64,000 nt of DNA. It comes from Candidatus Binatia bacterium (GTDB lineage: Bacteria; Desulfobacterota; Binatia; Bin18). Numbering within the stretch: position 1 is the first letter of the stretch; each line of letters opens with the position of its first letter. The DNA is taken from contig JAJEFA010000021.1 in the NCBI GenBank assembly GCA_022820725.1, positions 1 to 64,000 on the forward strand. The letters run 5' to 3'. This document shows positions 1 to 9,193 of the stretch, in pieces. The notes below the pieces were generated by a model. It saw nothing but the letters and a program-made list of their open reading frames with translations. It was not told the DNA's origin and ran no database searches. Both the position numbers and the translations under genes were made by a program.

Positions 1-1
1 G

Positions 2-1189
2 AAGTCGGGCCGGATGCCGACGGACGATGAACACCGGGAGATGGTGCGACTCCTGCACGAAGGCATGGCAGCGGGTGGCTGCGGCTGGTCGGCCCAACGC
101 TTTGGGGAAGACAGCGTGCAGTGCGATTATGACGGCACGCCCATGCCGACCGATATCATGCACCAGGAAACCTGTGTCGAATTTGCGAAAGTCCTGGCAG
201 ACCGGAATGAGGGCTTCATCCAGATGTCCCTTATCCCGAGTGTGTCCGGCTTCGAGGAAATCGAGGAGAAATACGAAGAGTTGGCTTTGGCCAGTGGTCG
301 GCCGATTCTGTACAATGCTATTCAAGCCCTGGATTCCGATCCGAGCCGTCACCGGAATCTGTTGGCCTGGATCGAACGCTGCCGCCAAAAGGGCCTGCGC
401 ATCTACGGTCAGTTGGTCTCGACCAGCGCTGGCTTTACCTTCACCTTCCATGACTGGAATCTGTGGGACGATGATCCGGCGTGGCGGGAAGCGACCATGG
501 GCACCGTGGAAGAGCGGAAGTCGAAGTTGGCGGACCCGACCCGGCGCGCAAGTCTCAAGAACGACCCGACTGGTGCGGTCACGGCCTCGTTTGACGACGT
601 CATTATTCTCGAGGTGAAGCGCGAAGACATGAAGCACCTGGAAAACCTGACCCTGCGTGAAGCGGGTGAGAAGGAAGGCAAGCATCCCGTGGATGCCATG
701 CTTGACCTCGCGGTTGCCGACGATATGGCCACGACATTCTATTCGCCGGCGGTTGGCGAGAAGAACGAGTTTCTCAAAGAACTGGTAAACGACTCCACGC
801 TGCTGGGTGTCTCGGATGGCGGGGCGCAAACCAAGTTCTTCTGCGGTGGACGCTATTCCACGGAGTCGATCACACGGATGGTCCGTGAGATGAATATGAT
901 GAGTCTGGAAGAGGCCCACTGGCGGCTGAGTGCCCAGCCGGCAGCCTGTGCGGGTTTTAAGGATCGTGGCGTCCTGCGCGAAGGCGCGCCGGCCGATATC
1001 GTGGTCTACGACTACGACAACCTGGAAATCCTGCCCACGGAGGTGGTGCACGACCTGCCGGGCAAAGAGTGGCGGCGGGTGCAGAAGGCCAAGGGTTACC
1101 GGGCGGTTCTGGTAAACGGCGAGATGACGCTGGAGAATGACCAGAACACGGGGAATATTCCTGGCAAGCTGCTCCGGCACGGTGGCTAA
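2..1189 (+). CDS. N-acyl-D-amino-acid deacylase-like amidohydrolase, 3' part
   Basis: Amidohydrolase of the D-aminoacylase type (amidohydrolase family 3), probably hydrolysing an N-acyl or cyclic amide bond in the cytoplasm. The reading frame is open from the first bases, so the N-terminal part with the first metal-ligand histidines lies outside the window. Visible are the late-barrel motif SDGGAQTKFF and the family's C-terminal signature GAPADIVVYDYDNLE, followed by VLVNGE and a TGNIPGKLLR tail that closes the small beta-sandwich domain. Substrate cannot be told from sequence. It is followed by a strong terminator, so it ends its transcription unit. Family assignment is good; the exact reaction is not. 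Confidence 0.8.
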   Translation, partial: KSGRMPTDDEHREMVRLLHEGMAAGGCGWSAQRFGEDSVQCDYDGTPMPTDIMHQETCVEFAKVLADRNEGFIQMSLIPSVSGFEEIEEKYEELALASGRPILYNAIQALDSDPSRHRNLLAWIERCRQKGLRIYGQLVSTSAGFTFTFHDWNLWDDDPAWREATMGTVEERKSKLADPTRRASLKNDPTGAVTASFDDVIILEVKREDMKHLENLTLREAGEKEGKHPVDAMLDLAVADDMATTFYSPAVGEKNEFLKELVNDSTLLGVSDGGAQTKFFCGGRYSTESITRMVREMNMMSLEEAHWRLSAQPAACAGFKDRGVLREGAPADIVVYDYDNLEILPTEVVHDLPGKEWRRVQKAKGYRAVLVNGEMTLENDQNTGNIPGKLLRHGG

Positions 1190-1200
1190 GAGCAGAAGAC

Positions 1201-1226
1201 CAGCCTAGGGTCATGGTCCTAGGCTG
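1201..1226. repeat. Perfect 9-bp palindrome downstream of amidohydrolase
   Basis: CAGCCTAGG and CCTAGGCTG flank an 8-base spacer, just before the rho-independent terminator. It may be an extra RNA hairpin stabilising the 3' end; no T tract follows it. Confidence 0.5.
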
Positions 1227-1242
1227 AGAGCTGACAGAGTGG

Positions 1243-1276
1243 AGAAGGGCGCTGTTACCGGCGCCCTTCTTTTTTT
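1243..1276 (+). terminator. Rho-independent terminator
   Basis: Perfect 10-bp stem AGAAGGGCGC / GCGCCCTTCT with an 8-base loop, followed by a run of T. It ends the amidohydrolase transcript. Confidence 0.92.
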
Positions 1277-1379
1277 GGGGACGGGCACGGCAGGAGATGT
1301 TGGAGGCATATAGACTGCCTTCCGTACCTCTGCTTGTCTTTTCTGTATACCTGCGGACGTTGGGTGAGGAGGGAGGTAG

Positions 1380-3095
1380 ATGGCTGAACCCCAGGGTGTG
1401 TTAGAGAGCGGTCTCAGACGTATCGACGGACGTCCCTATGGATTTTATAAAGACCTGCGCGGGCAAGCGTATACCCTCGGCTCGTATGGATTGAGATTTG
1501 ACCATATCCAGGGTGATCCCTTTGCGTCACCGAGCCGCGTGCGGATCGATATTCCGGCCCGCCAGGCCACACTACCTGCCTGGTCATACGCCGGAGCCAC
1601 GGCACGACGGGCGAGCGCCGACTTCGTACACCGGGCTCTTCTTCGCCGGCTCTCCGCCGGCCGGGGCAAACTCGGCTCCGGCAAAAGCGGTCTGCTCGAA
1701 ATCATGGCGGTGGGTCAACAAGTGCTGGAGCGAACCGCCGTTCTTGTTCGTCCCAACGGCGACCTTCGAGTCCGGCTGAGCGTGGGTCTGCCTGCTGCGG
1801 GGCGACGCATTCTGGGGCGTGAAGCGGCTCAACTGCTCACCCAGCGATTGCCCGAGGCCCTTGATCGTGTCTTTGATGCATTAGACCCTAACGCGTTACA
1901 ACATCACGTCCATTGCATCGAAGATCAGGTAGCGTTGCGGGAGCAACTGCATGACCATGGCCTGGTCGCCTTCCTGGCCGAGGACAGTATTTTGCCCCGT
2001 CGGAGTGGAACGGATGATCGGCCTATGGAGGCGGCGATTCCACTCGATGTGCCTCAAGCGCTCGCGTATGAACTCCACGCCCCGCATGCGGGCCGGCTGC
2101 GCGGTCTCGGGCTCCGGGCCGGTGTGACGCTGATTGCCGGGGGCGGCTATCACGGTAAATCGACCCTGCTCTCGGCGCTGGCCAACGGCGTGTATGATCA
2201 TATTCCGGGTGATGGCCGAGACCGCTGTGTTTCCGTAGCGAGTGCGGTGAGCATTCGAGCGGAAGACGGACGTTCGGTGCGAGGGGTCGATCTACGGCCG
2301 TTTATCAATGCGCTCCCCCTAGGTCGTCGAACGGACTGGTTCGAGACCGCGGATGCCTCGGGCAGCACCTCTCAGGCCGCGGCCATTGTCGAGGCGCTGG
2401 AGGCCGGGGCAACCACGCTGCTGATCGACGAAGACACTGCGGCGACAAACTTCATGATCCGCGACGCGCGCATGCGTCGTCTGGTGCCCGGTGAAAAAGA
2501 ACCGATCACACCCTATCTCGATCGGGTCCGTCAGTTGTGGGAAGAAAAACACATCTCGTCGGTCCTCGTTGTCGGGGGCGCCGGCGACTATCTCGATGTG
2601 GCCGACACGGTTATCCAGATGGACGAATACCGCCCGCAGGATGTCACGCAGCGCGCGCGGGAAGTTGCACACGAGTTGCCCCCAAAAACCTCTGGTCCTC
2701 AAGCTCCAGGACCCTGGCTCGCATCGCGGCCGCGCCGGCCCGACCCGCGCAGCCTCAATCCAAGTCGTGGACGCAAACAGGAGCGCGTCCGAAGCGTCAA
2801 AACCCGTGCGATTGAGTTTGGGAGTGAAGAGATTGACGTTTCCCTCCTCTATCAACTTGTCGATGCCGCCCAGTGCCGCATGATCGGCGATGTCCTGCTG
2901 CAATGCGCCCGCGGGCTGTGTGATGGAAAAAAGACCATTCCCGAACTGCTCGACCGGATTGATGCCGAGATAGAGAAAGACGGTCTGGACGCCATTACCG
3001 ACCGCGACTTCGGTGACCGTGCCCGCGCACGGCGGTTCGAGATTGCAGCTGCGCTCAATCGGCTGCGGAGTCTGCGGCTAGTGGGCGGAGTATAA
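1380..3095 (+). CDS. ABC-class ATPase (PF09818 type)
   Basis: Cytosolic P-loop ATPase of the 'predicted ATPase of the ABC class' family, whose cellular role is unsettled. It has the long N-terminal region typical of the family, an unusual Walker A around residues 256-266 (AGGGYHGKSTLL), a SGSTSQAAA segment in the position of the ABC signature, and a Walker B-like strand TTLLIDEDTAATNFM. There are no membrane segments and no permease partner, so it is not a transporter. The 571-aa length fits the family. The start is supported by the purine-rich GGAGGGAGGTAG directly upstream. The neighbours (amidohydrolase, GPH symporter) give no functional clue. Confidence 0.82.
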   Translation: MAEPQGVLESGLRRIDGRPYGFYKDLRGQAYTLGSYGLRFDHIQGDPFASPSRVRIDIPARQATLPAWSYAGATARRASADFVHRALLRRLSAGRGKLGSGKSGLLEIMAVGQQVLERTAVLVRPNGDLRVRLSVGLPAAGRRILGREAAQLLTQRLPEALDRVFDALDPNALQHHVHCIEDQVALREQLHDHGLVAFLAEDSILPRRSGTDDRPMEAAIPLDVPQALAYELHAPHAGRLRGLGLRAGVTLIAGGGYHGKSTLLSALANGVYDHIPGDGRDRCVSVASAVSIRAEDGRSVRGVDLRPFINALPLGRRTDWFETADASGSTSQAAAIVEALEAGATTLLIDEDTAATNFMIRDARMRRLVPGEKEPITPYLDRVRQLWEEKHISSVLVVGGAGDYLDVADTVIQMDEYRPQDVTQRAREVAHELPPKTSGPQAPGPWLASRPRRPDPRSLNPSRGRKQERVRSVKTRAIEFGSEEIDVSLLYQLVDAAQCRMIGDVLLQCARGLCDGKKTIPELLDRIDAEIEKDGLDAITDRDFGDRARARRFEIAAALNRLRSLRLVGGV

Positions 3096-3128
3096 TAACC
3101 ACCAAACTCCCGCTACACTCTTGCCTGC

Positions 3129-4607
3129 ATGCCTGCTTCAGCTCCACCACAATCCGCTCACGTCCGGTTTGCCACCAAGCTTTTTTACGGTGTCGGCTCC
3201 GTTTCCGAAGGCACGAAAAATACGGTCTTCAACGTTTTTCTCCTCTTCTATTACAATCAAGTCCTGGGGCTCTCGGGAACCTTGAGCGGTATCGCGATCT
3301 TTATTGCGCTCTGCATCGACGCGATTACCGACCCTTTGGTGGGATCGATTTCCGACAATTTTCATTCACGCTGGGGCCGCCGCCATCCGTTCATGTATCT
3401 GGCCGCGTTGCCCATGGCGGTGTGTTTCTTCCTCTTGTTTACACCGCCTGAGCTGGGCCAGATCGGACTTTTCGTGTGGTTATGCACCTTTGCGGTTGGG
3501 GTGCGCGTCGCCATGACGTTCTACGCAGTCCCGAGCGGAGCTATGCTCCCGGAGCTCTCGCCCGACTATGATGAGCGGACTTCTCTGGTGAGCTACCGCC
3601 TGTTGTTTGGCTGGTCCGGCGGCCTGACCGCGTCTGTGATGGGCTATTTTTATTTTTTTGCTCCCTCCGAGGCGTTTGCCGATGGTCGCTTGAATCCCGG
3701 AGCGTATGAAGGATTTGCGCTGGTCTGTGCCGGGATGATGATCACGACCATTCTAGCCTGTGCGCTTGGGACGCATGGGCTTATTCCGAGTCTGAAGGCG
3801 CCCCCGGCAAAACGGAAATTCACGCTGGGTCGCTTTGCCGGCGAGCTATGGGCGGCATTCTCCAATCGCTCTTATCGGATGCTGGTCATGGGCTCCTTGT
3901 TCGCCGCTGGGGGGCGGGGGTTTAATGATGTGATGTGGCTGTATATGAACACCTATTTCTGGGGATTCTCAACCAAGGAAATTGGCCTCCTGACCTTCGG
4001 CCTGTTTTTCTCCGCCCTCATTGCCTTTTGCCTGACTCGCCCTCTGACTGAACGATTTGACAAAAGACAGGTCGTTCTCGGTTTAGCGGCCTTTGCCATC
4101 TTTTTTGGGCCCCTGCTGATTTTTTTGCGACTGCTCGATCTGCTGCCTGAGAATGGGCATCCGAGTCTGCTGCCCCTTATCGCCAGCCATGTCATCCTCC
4201 TGGTCACTGCGGTGGTTGCTGTCGATATCCTGATTCCTTCCATGATTGCCGATACCGTGGACGAAAATGAAATTACGACCGGAAAACGCCAAGAAGGGGT
4301 CTTTTTCTCTACGATCACGTTTTGTGCAAAGGCGGCGTCCGGTATTGGTGGATTTCTGGCGGGCGTGGCTCTTGACCTCATCCAGTTTCCGACCATGGCG
4401 GAGCCCGGAACGGTTGCGGACGCTCAGGTTTTCACCTTGGGTCTTGCGGTCGGTCCGGGGCTCATGGTGCTCTTTCTGTGTGCGCTGGTCTTTTTATCCC
4501 GGTATCGAATGACGCGCGCCCGTCATCTTGAGATCCTGGCTGAGCTCGATCGCCGCCAGAACGATGCCACCCAGCGTGAACCAGGCGTCGTTTCTACTAC
4601 CCATTAA
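3129..4607 (+). CDS. GPH-family (MelB-like) sugar:cation symporter
   Basis: Inner-membrane secondary transporter of the glycoside-pentoside-hexuronide:cation symporter family. The family hallmark is clear in the first transmembrane pair: DAITDPLVGSISD followed by SRWGRRHPFM in the cytoplasmic loop. About twelve hydrophobic segments span the 492 residues, and the loop after TM10 carries DTVDENEITTGKRQEG, also typical of the family. Substrate is probably a glycoside or uronide; it cannot be fixed from sequence, and no glycosidase lies nearby. No clear ribosome binding site precedes the ATG, and it begins 33 bases after the ATPase gene, so the two may be co-transcribed. Confidence 0.85.
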   Translation: MPASAPPQSAHVRFATKLFYGVGSVSEGTKNTVFNVFLLFYYNQVLGLSGTLSGIAIFIALCIDAITDPLVGSISDNFHSRWGRRHPFMYLAALPMAVCFFLLFTPPELGQIGLFVWLCTFAVGVRVAMTFYAVPSGAMLPELSPDYDERTSLVSYRLLFGWSGGLTASVMGYFYFFAPSEAFADGRLNPGAYEGFALVCAGMMITTILACALGTHGLIPSLKAPPAKRKFTLGRFAGELWAAFSNRSYRMLVMGSLFAAGGRGFNDVMWLYMNTYFWGFSTKEIGLLTFGLFFSALIAFCLTRPLTERFDKRQVVLGLAAFAIFFGPLLIFLRLLDLLPENGHPSLLPLIASHVILLVTAVVAVDILIPSMIADTVDENEITTGKRQEGVFFSTITFCAKAASGIGGFLAGVALDLIQFPTMAEPGTVADAQVFTLGLAVGPGLMVLFLCALVFLSRYRMTRARHLEILAELDRRQNDATQREPGVVSTTH

Positions 4608-4766
4608 GGCAGGCAGATCCCCGCCCCGTCTTGCCCGCCTCCGTTTTCTTTCTTTTTCCCTTGCATTTCCCCCTCAAAGAAGCCACAAGGAGAAAAATGC
4701 CTCCCGCCTATTGAGAGAGGGAGGCGAGGGGATACACTCACGGATACTCGTGGAAGGAGGGTTATC

Positions 4767-5876
4767 ATGAAAGTTGGGATGTCGGTTTTTATGCAGAACA
4801 CGGGCGAGCGGTGGTCTGACTACGAAGTCTACAAGAATGACCTTCGTCTGGCGGACCAGGCTGAAGACCTGGGCTTTGACTCACTCTGGAGTGTTGAGCA
4901 CCATTTTACGCCCTATACCATGGTCCCTAATGTCACCCAGTTCCTGACGTATATGGCTGGGCGAACGCAAAAGATTGAGCTGGGAACAATGGTGATTGTC
5001 TTGCCCTGGCACGATCCTGTGCGCGTTGCAGAAGAAATTGCCATGCTCGACCTCTTGTCCGATGGCCGCATCGTCATTGGCTTTGGCCGCGGGGCAGCAA
5101 CGGTGGAGTATGATGGCTTTCGCATTCCCATGGAAGAATCTCGCGACCGTTTTGTTGAAGCCGCCGAGGTCGTCGTCAAGGCGCTGTCTCAGGAGCGGTT
5201 TTCACACCAGGGCAAGTTTTTTCAAATTCCCGAGACAAGCATCCGCCCGCGACCCTTCTCCCACCCGGAACAGCGCCTCTATGGTGCGGCCGTCAGCCCG
5301 GATACGGCCGAGCGCATGGCCAAGTTAGGCTTAGGCGTACTGGTCGCCGTGCCGCTGCATGGCTGGGATGCGGTGGCGAAAGACGTCCAGCGACATGACG
5401 AGATCATTCGGGCGGCGGGCAAGGAGCCTGTCTCACCCATTGTAGCCAGTTTCGTCCATGTTGGGGAGACCGAGAAGGAAGCGCGCGAAGGTGCCATGCA
5501 GTATATGGGTGGCTATTGGGGTTCAGCCGACGCCCATTATCATTTCTCAGACGGACACCTCAAGCAGGTCAAGGGCTATGAACACTATGGGGTGATTGCC
5601 GATAATGCGAAGACGACAACCCCGGAACAAGGGGTGCAGGATTTTGTCAATCTCCAAGTCGCCGGAACCCCGGAGCAGTGCATCGACCAAATTCATGCCA
5701 TGCAAGAAAAAGTCGGCTTCGATCATCTGATTGCGGTCTTCAGCTATGGGGGGATGCCTCCTGAACAGACCGAGCGGAATATGCAGCTGTTTGCCTCTGA
5801 AGTCATGCCTAAGCTCCAAAGTCAGGGAGCTCCTGTTACCGTTGGTGGTGCCGCATCTCAAATCCCGGCCAAGTAG
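4767..5876 (+). CDS. Luciferase-like (LLM) flavin-dependent monooxygenase
   Basis: Member of the bacterial-luciferase-like flavin monooxygenase family, a TIM-barrel enzyme using FMNH2 or F420 supplied by a separate reductase. Family marks include the N-terminal strand MKVGMSVFMQ, EDLGFDSLWSVEHHF (the acidic residue and paired histidines common in LLM enzymes), LLSDGRIVIGFGRGAA and the C-terminal VAGTPEQCIDQI segment. Length (369 aa) is usual. GGAAGGAGGG lies just upstream of the ATG. The substrate is unknown. It appears monocistronic: a 160-base gap precedes it and a hairpin follows. Confidence 0.85.
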   Translation: MKVGMSVFMQNTGERWSDYEVYKNDLRLADQAEDLGFDSLWSVEHHFTPYTMVPNVTQFLTYMAGRTQKIELGTMVIVLPWHDPVRVAEEIAMLDLLSDGRIVIGFGRGAATVEYDGFRIPMEESRDRFVEAAEVVVKALSQERFSHQGKFFQIPETSIRPRPFSHPEQRLYGAAVSPDTAERMAKLGLGVLVAVPLHGWDAVAKDVQRHDEIIRAAGKEPVSPIVASFVHVGETEKEAREGAMQYMGGYWGSADAHYHFSDGHLKQVKGYEHYGVIADNAKTTTPEQGVQDFVNLQVAGTPEQCIDQIHAMQEKVGFDHLIAVFSYGGMPPEQTERNMQLFASEVMPKLQSQGAPVTVGGAASQIPAK

Positions 5877-5903
5877 CAACGACCCTAGCGCATCCGGTAT
5901 GAT

Positions 5904-5935
5904 AAAGGGGGGCCGCAGGGCAGGCTCCCCTTTAC
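5904..5935 (+). terminator. Probable terminator after LLM gene
   Basis: AAAGGGG and CCCCTTT enclose a GC-rich inner hairpin, followed by a short T-rich stretch before the next ribosome binding site. Plausible intrinsic terminator, with a short T tract. Confidence 0.55.
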
Positions 5936-5957
5936 TTTTGTGCGCGAAGGAGGCGCT

Positions 5958-7334
5958 GTGGGATTCGCCAAGGATATTCTGTGCATTGGGGCGGGTTATG
6001 TTGGTGGGCCAACCATGGCCATGATTGCCGCCCGCTGTCCCCAGTACAAGGTGACCGTTGTTGACATCAGCCATGCTCGTATTGCGGCCTGGCAGAGTGA
6101 CCACCTGCCGATCTATGAGCCTGGTCTTGACGAGGTCGTGAGGCAGGCGCGTGGCCGCAATCTTTTTTTTTCGACCCAAGTCGAGCAGGGCATCCGTGAC
6201 GCCGATATCATCTTTGTCTCGGTGAATACCCCCACAAAAAGCTTTGGCCAGGGTGCCGGGCGTGCTGCGGATTTACAATACTGGGAGAAAACCGCGCGCC
6301 AGATTCTTGAACACGCTGATCGGGACAAGATTGTGGTGGAAAAGTCGACGCTGCCGGTTCGGACCGCCGAGGCGATGGAGCGTATCCTCAACGCTAATAC
6401 GAAGAGTATCCGTTTTGAGGTGCTTTCCAACCCGGAATTTCTGGCCGAGGGCAGCGCCATCGCCGACCTGGAAACTCCCGACCGCGTCCTTATTGGATCC
6501 AAAGAAACGCCCGAGGGAATTGCAGCCAGGCAGGCCCTTGTCGAGATTTATGCCAACTGGGTGCCGAGAGAAAATATTATTGAGTCGAACGTCTGGAGTT
6601 CTGAGCTGTCGAAGCTGGCGGCGAACGCGTTTTTAGCCCAGCGCATTTCTTCCATCAACGCGATCTCCGCCCTGTGTGAAAAAACAGAGGCCGATGTGGA
6701 TGAAGTTGCCTACGCGATTGGAAAAGATTCGCGGATCGGACCAAAGTTCTTGAAGGCGAGCGTCGGTTTTGGTGGATCGTGTTTTAAGAAGGACATCCTC
6801 AATCTCGTTTACATCTGTCACAGCTACGGTCTCAGCGAAGTGGCCGAGTACTGGGAGTCGGTCGTCACAATTAACGAGTGGCAGGAGAGCCGCTTTGTGC
6901 GGACCATCCTCGAAAGCATGTTCAACACAGTGGCCGGGAAGCGCATCGCCCTGCTCGGCTTTGCCTTTAAGGCCAACACCGGAGACACGCGAGAATCTCC
7001 GGCCATCTATATTGCGCGTGGTCTTGCCGAAGAACAGGCCGAGGTCGTTGTGACCGACCCGCAGGCGCTCGCCAATGCGCGGGACGATCTGGCGGATATG
7101 GAAGACCGAGTGCGCCTTGAATCCGATCCCTATACCGCCGCGGAGGGGGCGCATGCCCTGGCGATTCTGACCGAGTGGGAGGTGTATCGCCAGCTTGATT
7201 ACGCCCGCATTCTTGCGTCCATGGAGCAACCGGCCTTCCTCTTCGACGGCCGTAATATCCTGGACCATCAACGGCTCTTTGAGCTGGGATTCAACGTCTT
7301 TCCGATTGGAAAGTCCGCGCTCAAGCATTTCTGA
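5958..7334 (+). CDS. ugd: UDP-glucose 6-dehydrogenase, eukaryote-like
   Basis: NAD-dependent oxidation of UDP-glucose to UDP-glucuronate for cell-surface polysaccharide precursors; cytoplasmic. The start chosen is GTG with AAGGAGG four bases upstream; an in-frame GTG at 5940 lacks one. Seen are the Rossmann motif CIGAGYVGGPTMAM, IFVSVNTPTKS, VLSNPEFLAEG, the hinge WSSELSKLAANAFLAQRISS and the catalytic cysteine in VGFGGSCFKKD. The NLFFST, KSTLPVRTAEAM and GFAFKANTGDTRES segments follow the animal/plant UGDH pattern more closely than that of the common bacterial enzyme. About 458 aa, the size of the eukaryotic type. It stands alone, without glycosyltransferase neighbours. Confidence 0.93.
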   Translation: MGFAKDILCIGAGYVGGPTMAMIAARCPQYKVTVVDISHARIAAWQSDHLPIYEPGLDEVVRQARGRNLFFSTQVEQGIRDADIIFVSVNTPTKSFGQGAGRAADLQYWEKTARQILEHADRDKIVVEKSTLPVRTAEAMERILNANTKSIRFEVLSNPEFLAEGSAIADLETPDRVLIGSKETPEGIAARQALVEIYANWVPRENIIESNVWSSELSKLAANAFLAQRISSINAISALCEKTEADVDEVAYAIGKDSRIGPKFLKASVGFGGSCFKKDILNLVYICHSYGLSEVAEYWESVVTINEWQESRFVRTILESMFNTVAGKRIALLGFAFKANTGDTRESPAIYIARGLAEEQAEVVVTDPQALANARDDLADMEDRVRLESDPYTAAEGAHALAILTEWEVYRQLDYARILASMEQPAFLFDGRNILDHQRLFELGFNVFPIGKSALKHF

Positions 7335-7362
7335 CGGCCCGGCTGACCTCTGGGCTGGGCCG
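7335..7362. terminator. Hairpin between convergent ugd and tenA
   Basis: CGGCCC / GGGCCG inverted repeat between two convergent genes. It could serve both strands, but no strong T tract is present. Confidence 0.4.
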
Positions 7363-7389
7363 GGAATTCTGACGAGCTATTATTCGGGG

Positions 7390-8058
7390 TTAGACCGGCC
7401 ATTTCTCCATCCGATACGCCTGCTCCCAGAAGAGATATTCATACCGGCTGCTCTGAATGAAATGCTCCTCACACCGTTTCCGCTCATCCGCGGAACTGTC
7501 CTGGGCGAGACGGTCGATCAGCGCAAGCTGCCGCTGGACGTGGGCGCCGAACCCCTCGCCGCTGTAGGCTTGAGTCCACTCTGCGTAGAGCGGGTCGGTA
7601 GGGGGCGTGGCGTTGAGCTTCTTTCCGACCTCCCAATAGATCCAGTAGCACGGCAGGACGGCGGCAACGATTTCCGCCAGGCTGCCGCTATGCGCAACCG
7701 CCAGAAGATGCCGAGTGTAGGCCTGCGTGACGGGCGCCCGCTCGGTGTGGTCCAAGTCTTGAGGGGTGAGGCCGAGCTTATCGCTCCAGTTGGTGTGCAG
7801 GTTGCGTTCTACCTGGACCACAGTGGCTGCATGGTCGGCAAACATATGAAGTGTCTCCAGGGTGTCGGCCTTTGCTCCGCCCAGGCACAGGGCGCGGGCG
7901 AAGTCCTGTAAATACAGATAGTCCTGCTGAACGAAAAAAAGAAAGCGTTCACGGCTGAGCGTGCCGGCGCCGAGTTCTCGGACGAACGGGTGAGAAAAAA
8001 TCGCATCCCAGATGGGTTGCGCTGCCGTGCGTAAGGCGTGATGAAAAGGCTGGGACAC
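7390..8058 (-). CDS. tenA: TenA-family aminopyrimidine aminohydrolase
   Basis: Thiaminase II / TenA, which in its best known role hydrolyses aminopyrimidines formed by thiamine breakdown so the HMP moiety is salvaged. The start is GTG at 8058 with AAAGGAAGAG upstream, giving 222 aa, the usual TenA size; the longer open frame upstream is not TenA-like. The nucleophile cysteine is C137 in LPCYWIYWEVG, with D46 in QQDY and E212 in WEQAY at the expected catalytic positions. It is the third gene of a minus-strand operon after a metallophosphoesterase and an LLM monooxygenase, 29 bases behind the latter. That suggests a linked pyrimidine or thiamine-fragment salvage route (inference). Confidence 0.9.
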   Translation of the reverse strand: MSQPFHHALRTAAQPIWDAIFSHPFVRELGAGTLSRERFLFFVQQDYLYLQDFARALCLGGAKADTLETLHMFADHAATVVQVERNLHTNWSDKLGLTPQDLDHTERAPVTQAYTRHLLAVAHSGSLAEIVAAVLPCYWIYWEVGKKLNATPPTDPLYAEWTQAYSGEGFGAHVQRQLALIDRLAQDSSADERKRCEEHFIQSSRYEYLFWEQAYRMEKWPV

Positions 8059-8087
8059 GAGGCACTCTTCCTTTCTCGTGCGGCAAA

Positions 8088-9149
8088 CTAGGCCGAGAGC
8101 TGTTTCAAGGCCGGTAAGACTTCGGTGTTGAAAAGCTCGTCGTGTAGCGTCAGATGAAAACACTCGACCCCAAGCTGCCGGAACTCTTGCATTCGTCGCA
8201 AAATAGTATCCGGACTGCCTATTAAGCCGCTGGCATAGCCTTCGTTGGAATCGAGCATGGCGCGCCTGTTCTCCCGGTCTGCCCACATGCCTTGCGCACC
8301 ACTTACCCGCCTCCCTCGGCGTTCCAGTAAGGTGTCGTCGACCGCATTTATCATCGCTGTGATTTCTGCTGTTGCTTCCGCATCCGTGCGCCGACACAGG
8401 GGAATGGAGTAGAGGGCAAAACGGAGCTGGCGGCCGGTTTCTGCGGTTCGTTTGCGAACGGCTTCAATGATACTGGCTATTTTTTCTGGAGGGCCGCCGT
8501 TTAAGAACATCCAGTCCGAATGGTGGGCCGCCATATCCATTGCGGCCTTCGATTGTCCGCCCTGAAACACCTCAAGCGGGCCGACGGGGCGCGGTTCGAG
8601 CCGCAGTCCATTGACCTGATAAAAGCGCCCGGCAAACGAAAATTCTTCGCGCGTCCAGGCGCCTCGCAGGATTTGGATGAACTCGCTCGTCCGTACGTAG
8701 CGCTCATCGTGTTCGATGAGTTCGGCGCCGTACATTCCGAACTCGGCCTCATGCCAGCCCGAGGTGACATTGATAGACCAGCGGCCATTGGTGAGGCGGC
8801 TCAGCGTGGCGCTCCATTTGGCAATGGGCGCCGGTAAAAAAAATCCCGGATGAATAGCGGTAATCAAGTGGATGGAGTCGGTATGTGCCGCGTAGAAATC
8901 CGTCATCGCCAGACAGTCGTATGAAGAGCCCTCAATCTCCGCTCCGGTTCCCCACCAACGCTGGGCAACGAGCAGATAGTCGATGCCCAGAGCCTCCGCC
9001 TTCTGCACAGGAGAGAGCAAACGCTGCACCAGAGCGGGACCAGACCGGCCAGTACTCGTCCTCTTGGGTCTCTCTCCTGCGGCTTGCCGTGTCAGATTTG
9101 GCGCGGCCAGGGCAGTCGGGGCCCAGGTACATGTTTTGATGGTCGCCAT
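8088..9149 (-). CDS. LLM monooxygenase of the SfnG/SsuD/RutA type
   Basis: Flavin-dependent two-component monooxygenase. The pattern resembles dimethylsulfone/alkanesulfonate monooxygenases and pyrimidine oxygenase RutA: KAEALGIDYLLVAQ, ITAIHPGFFLPAPIAKW, LTNGRWSINVTSGWHEAEF, EHDERYVRTSEF, and FQGGQSKAAMDMAA with the phosphate-binding glycines. ATG 9149 was preferred, with an in-frame ATG five codons upstream at 9164; neither has a clear ribosome binding site. It sits between a metallophosphoesterase gene and tenA on the same strand with short gaps. Because TenA acts on aminopyrimidines, a ring-opening role on a pyrimidine is attractive, but a sulfonate or sulfone substrate is equally allowed by sequence. 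Confidence 0.83.
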   Translation of the reverse strand: MATIKTCTWAPTALAAPNLTRQAAGERPKRTSTGRSGPALVQRLLSPVQKAEALGIDYLLVAQRWWGTGAEIEGSSYDCLAMTDFYAAHTDSIHLITAIHPGFFLPAPIAKWSATLSRLTNGRWSINVTSGWHEAEFGMYGAELIEHDERYVRTSEFIQILRGAWTREEFSFAGRFYQVNGLRLEPRPVGPLEVFQGGQSKAAMDMAAHHSDWMFLNGGPPEKIASIIEAVRKRTAETGRQLRFALYSIPLCRRTDAEATAEITAMINAVDDTLLERRGRRVSGAQGMWADRENRRAMLDSNEGYASGLIGSPDTILRRMQEFRQLGVECFHLTLHDELFNTEVLPALKQLSA

Positions 9150-9193
9150 AATGATCTGATGCAAGAGTGGGGTGGGGCGCTGCTCTTAGGGCC

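Noticed and set aside
1380..3095. ABC transporter ATPase subunit
   Set aside because: The Walker A region and long N-terminal domain are of the PF09818 type and no permease gene is nearby.
7195..7911. A 238-codon plus-strand frame over the end of ugd and tenA
   Set aside because: It overlaps two well-supported genes and has no recognisable protein features or ribosome binding site.
8059..8397. Extended N-terminus of tenA reaching to 8397
   Set aside because: That stretch overlaps the monooxygenase gene and lacks TenA homology; GTG 8058 has a good ribosome binding site.
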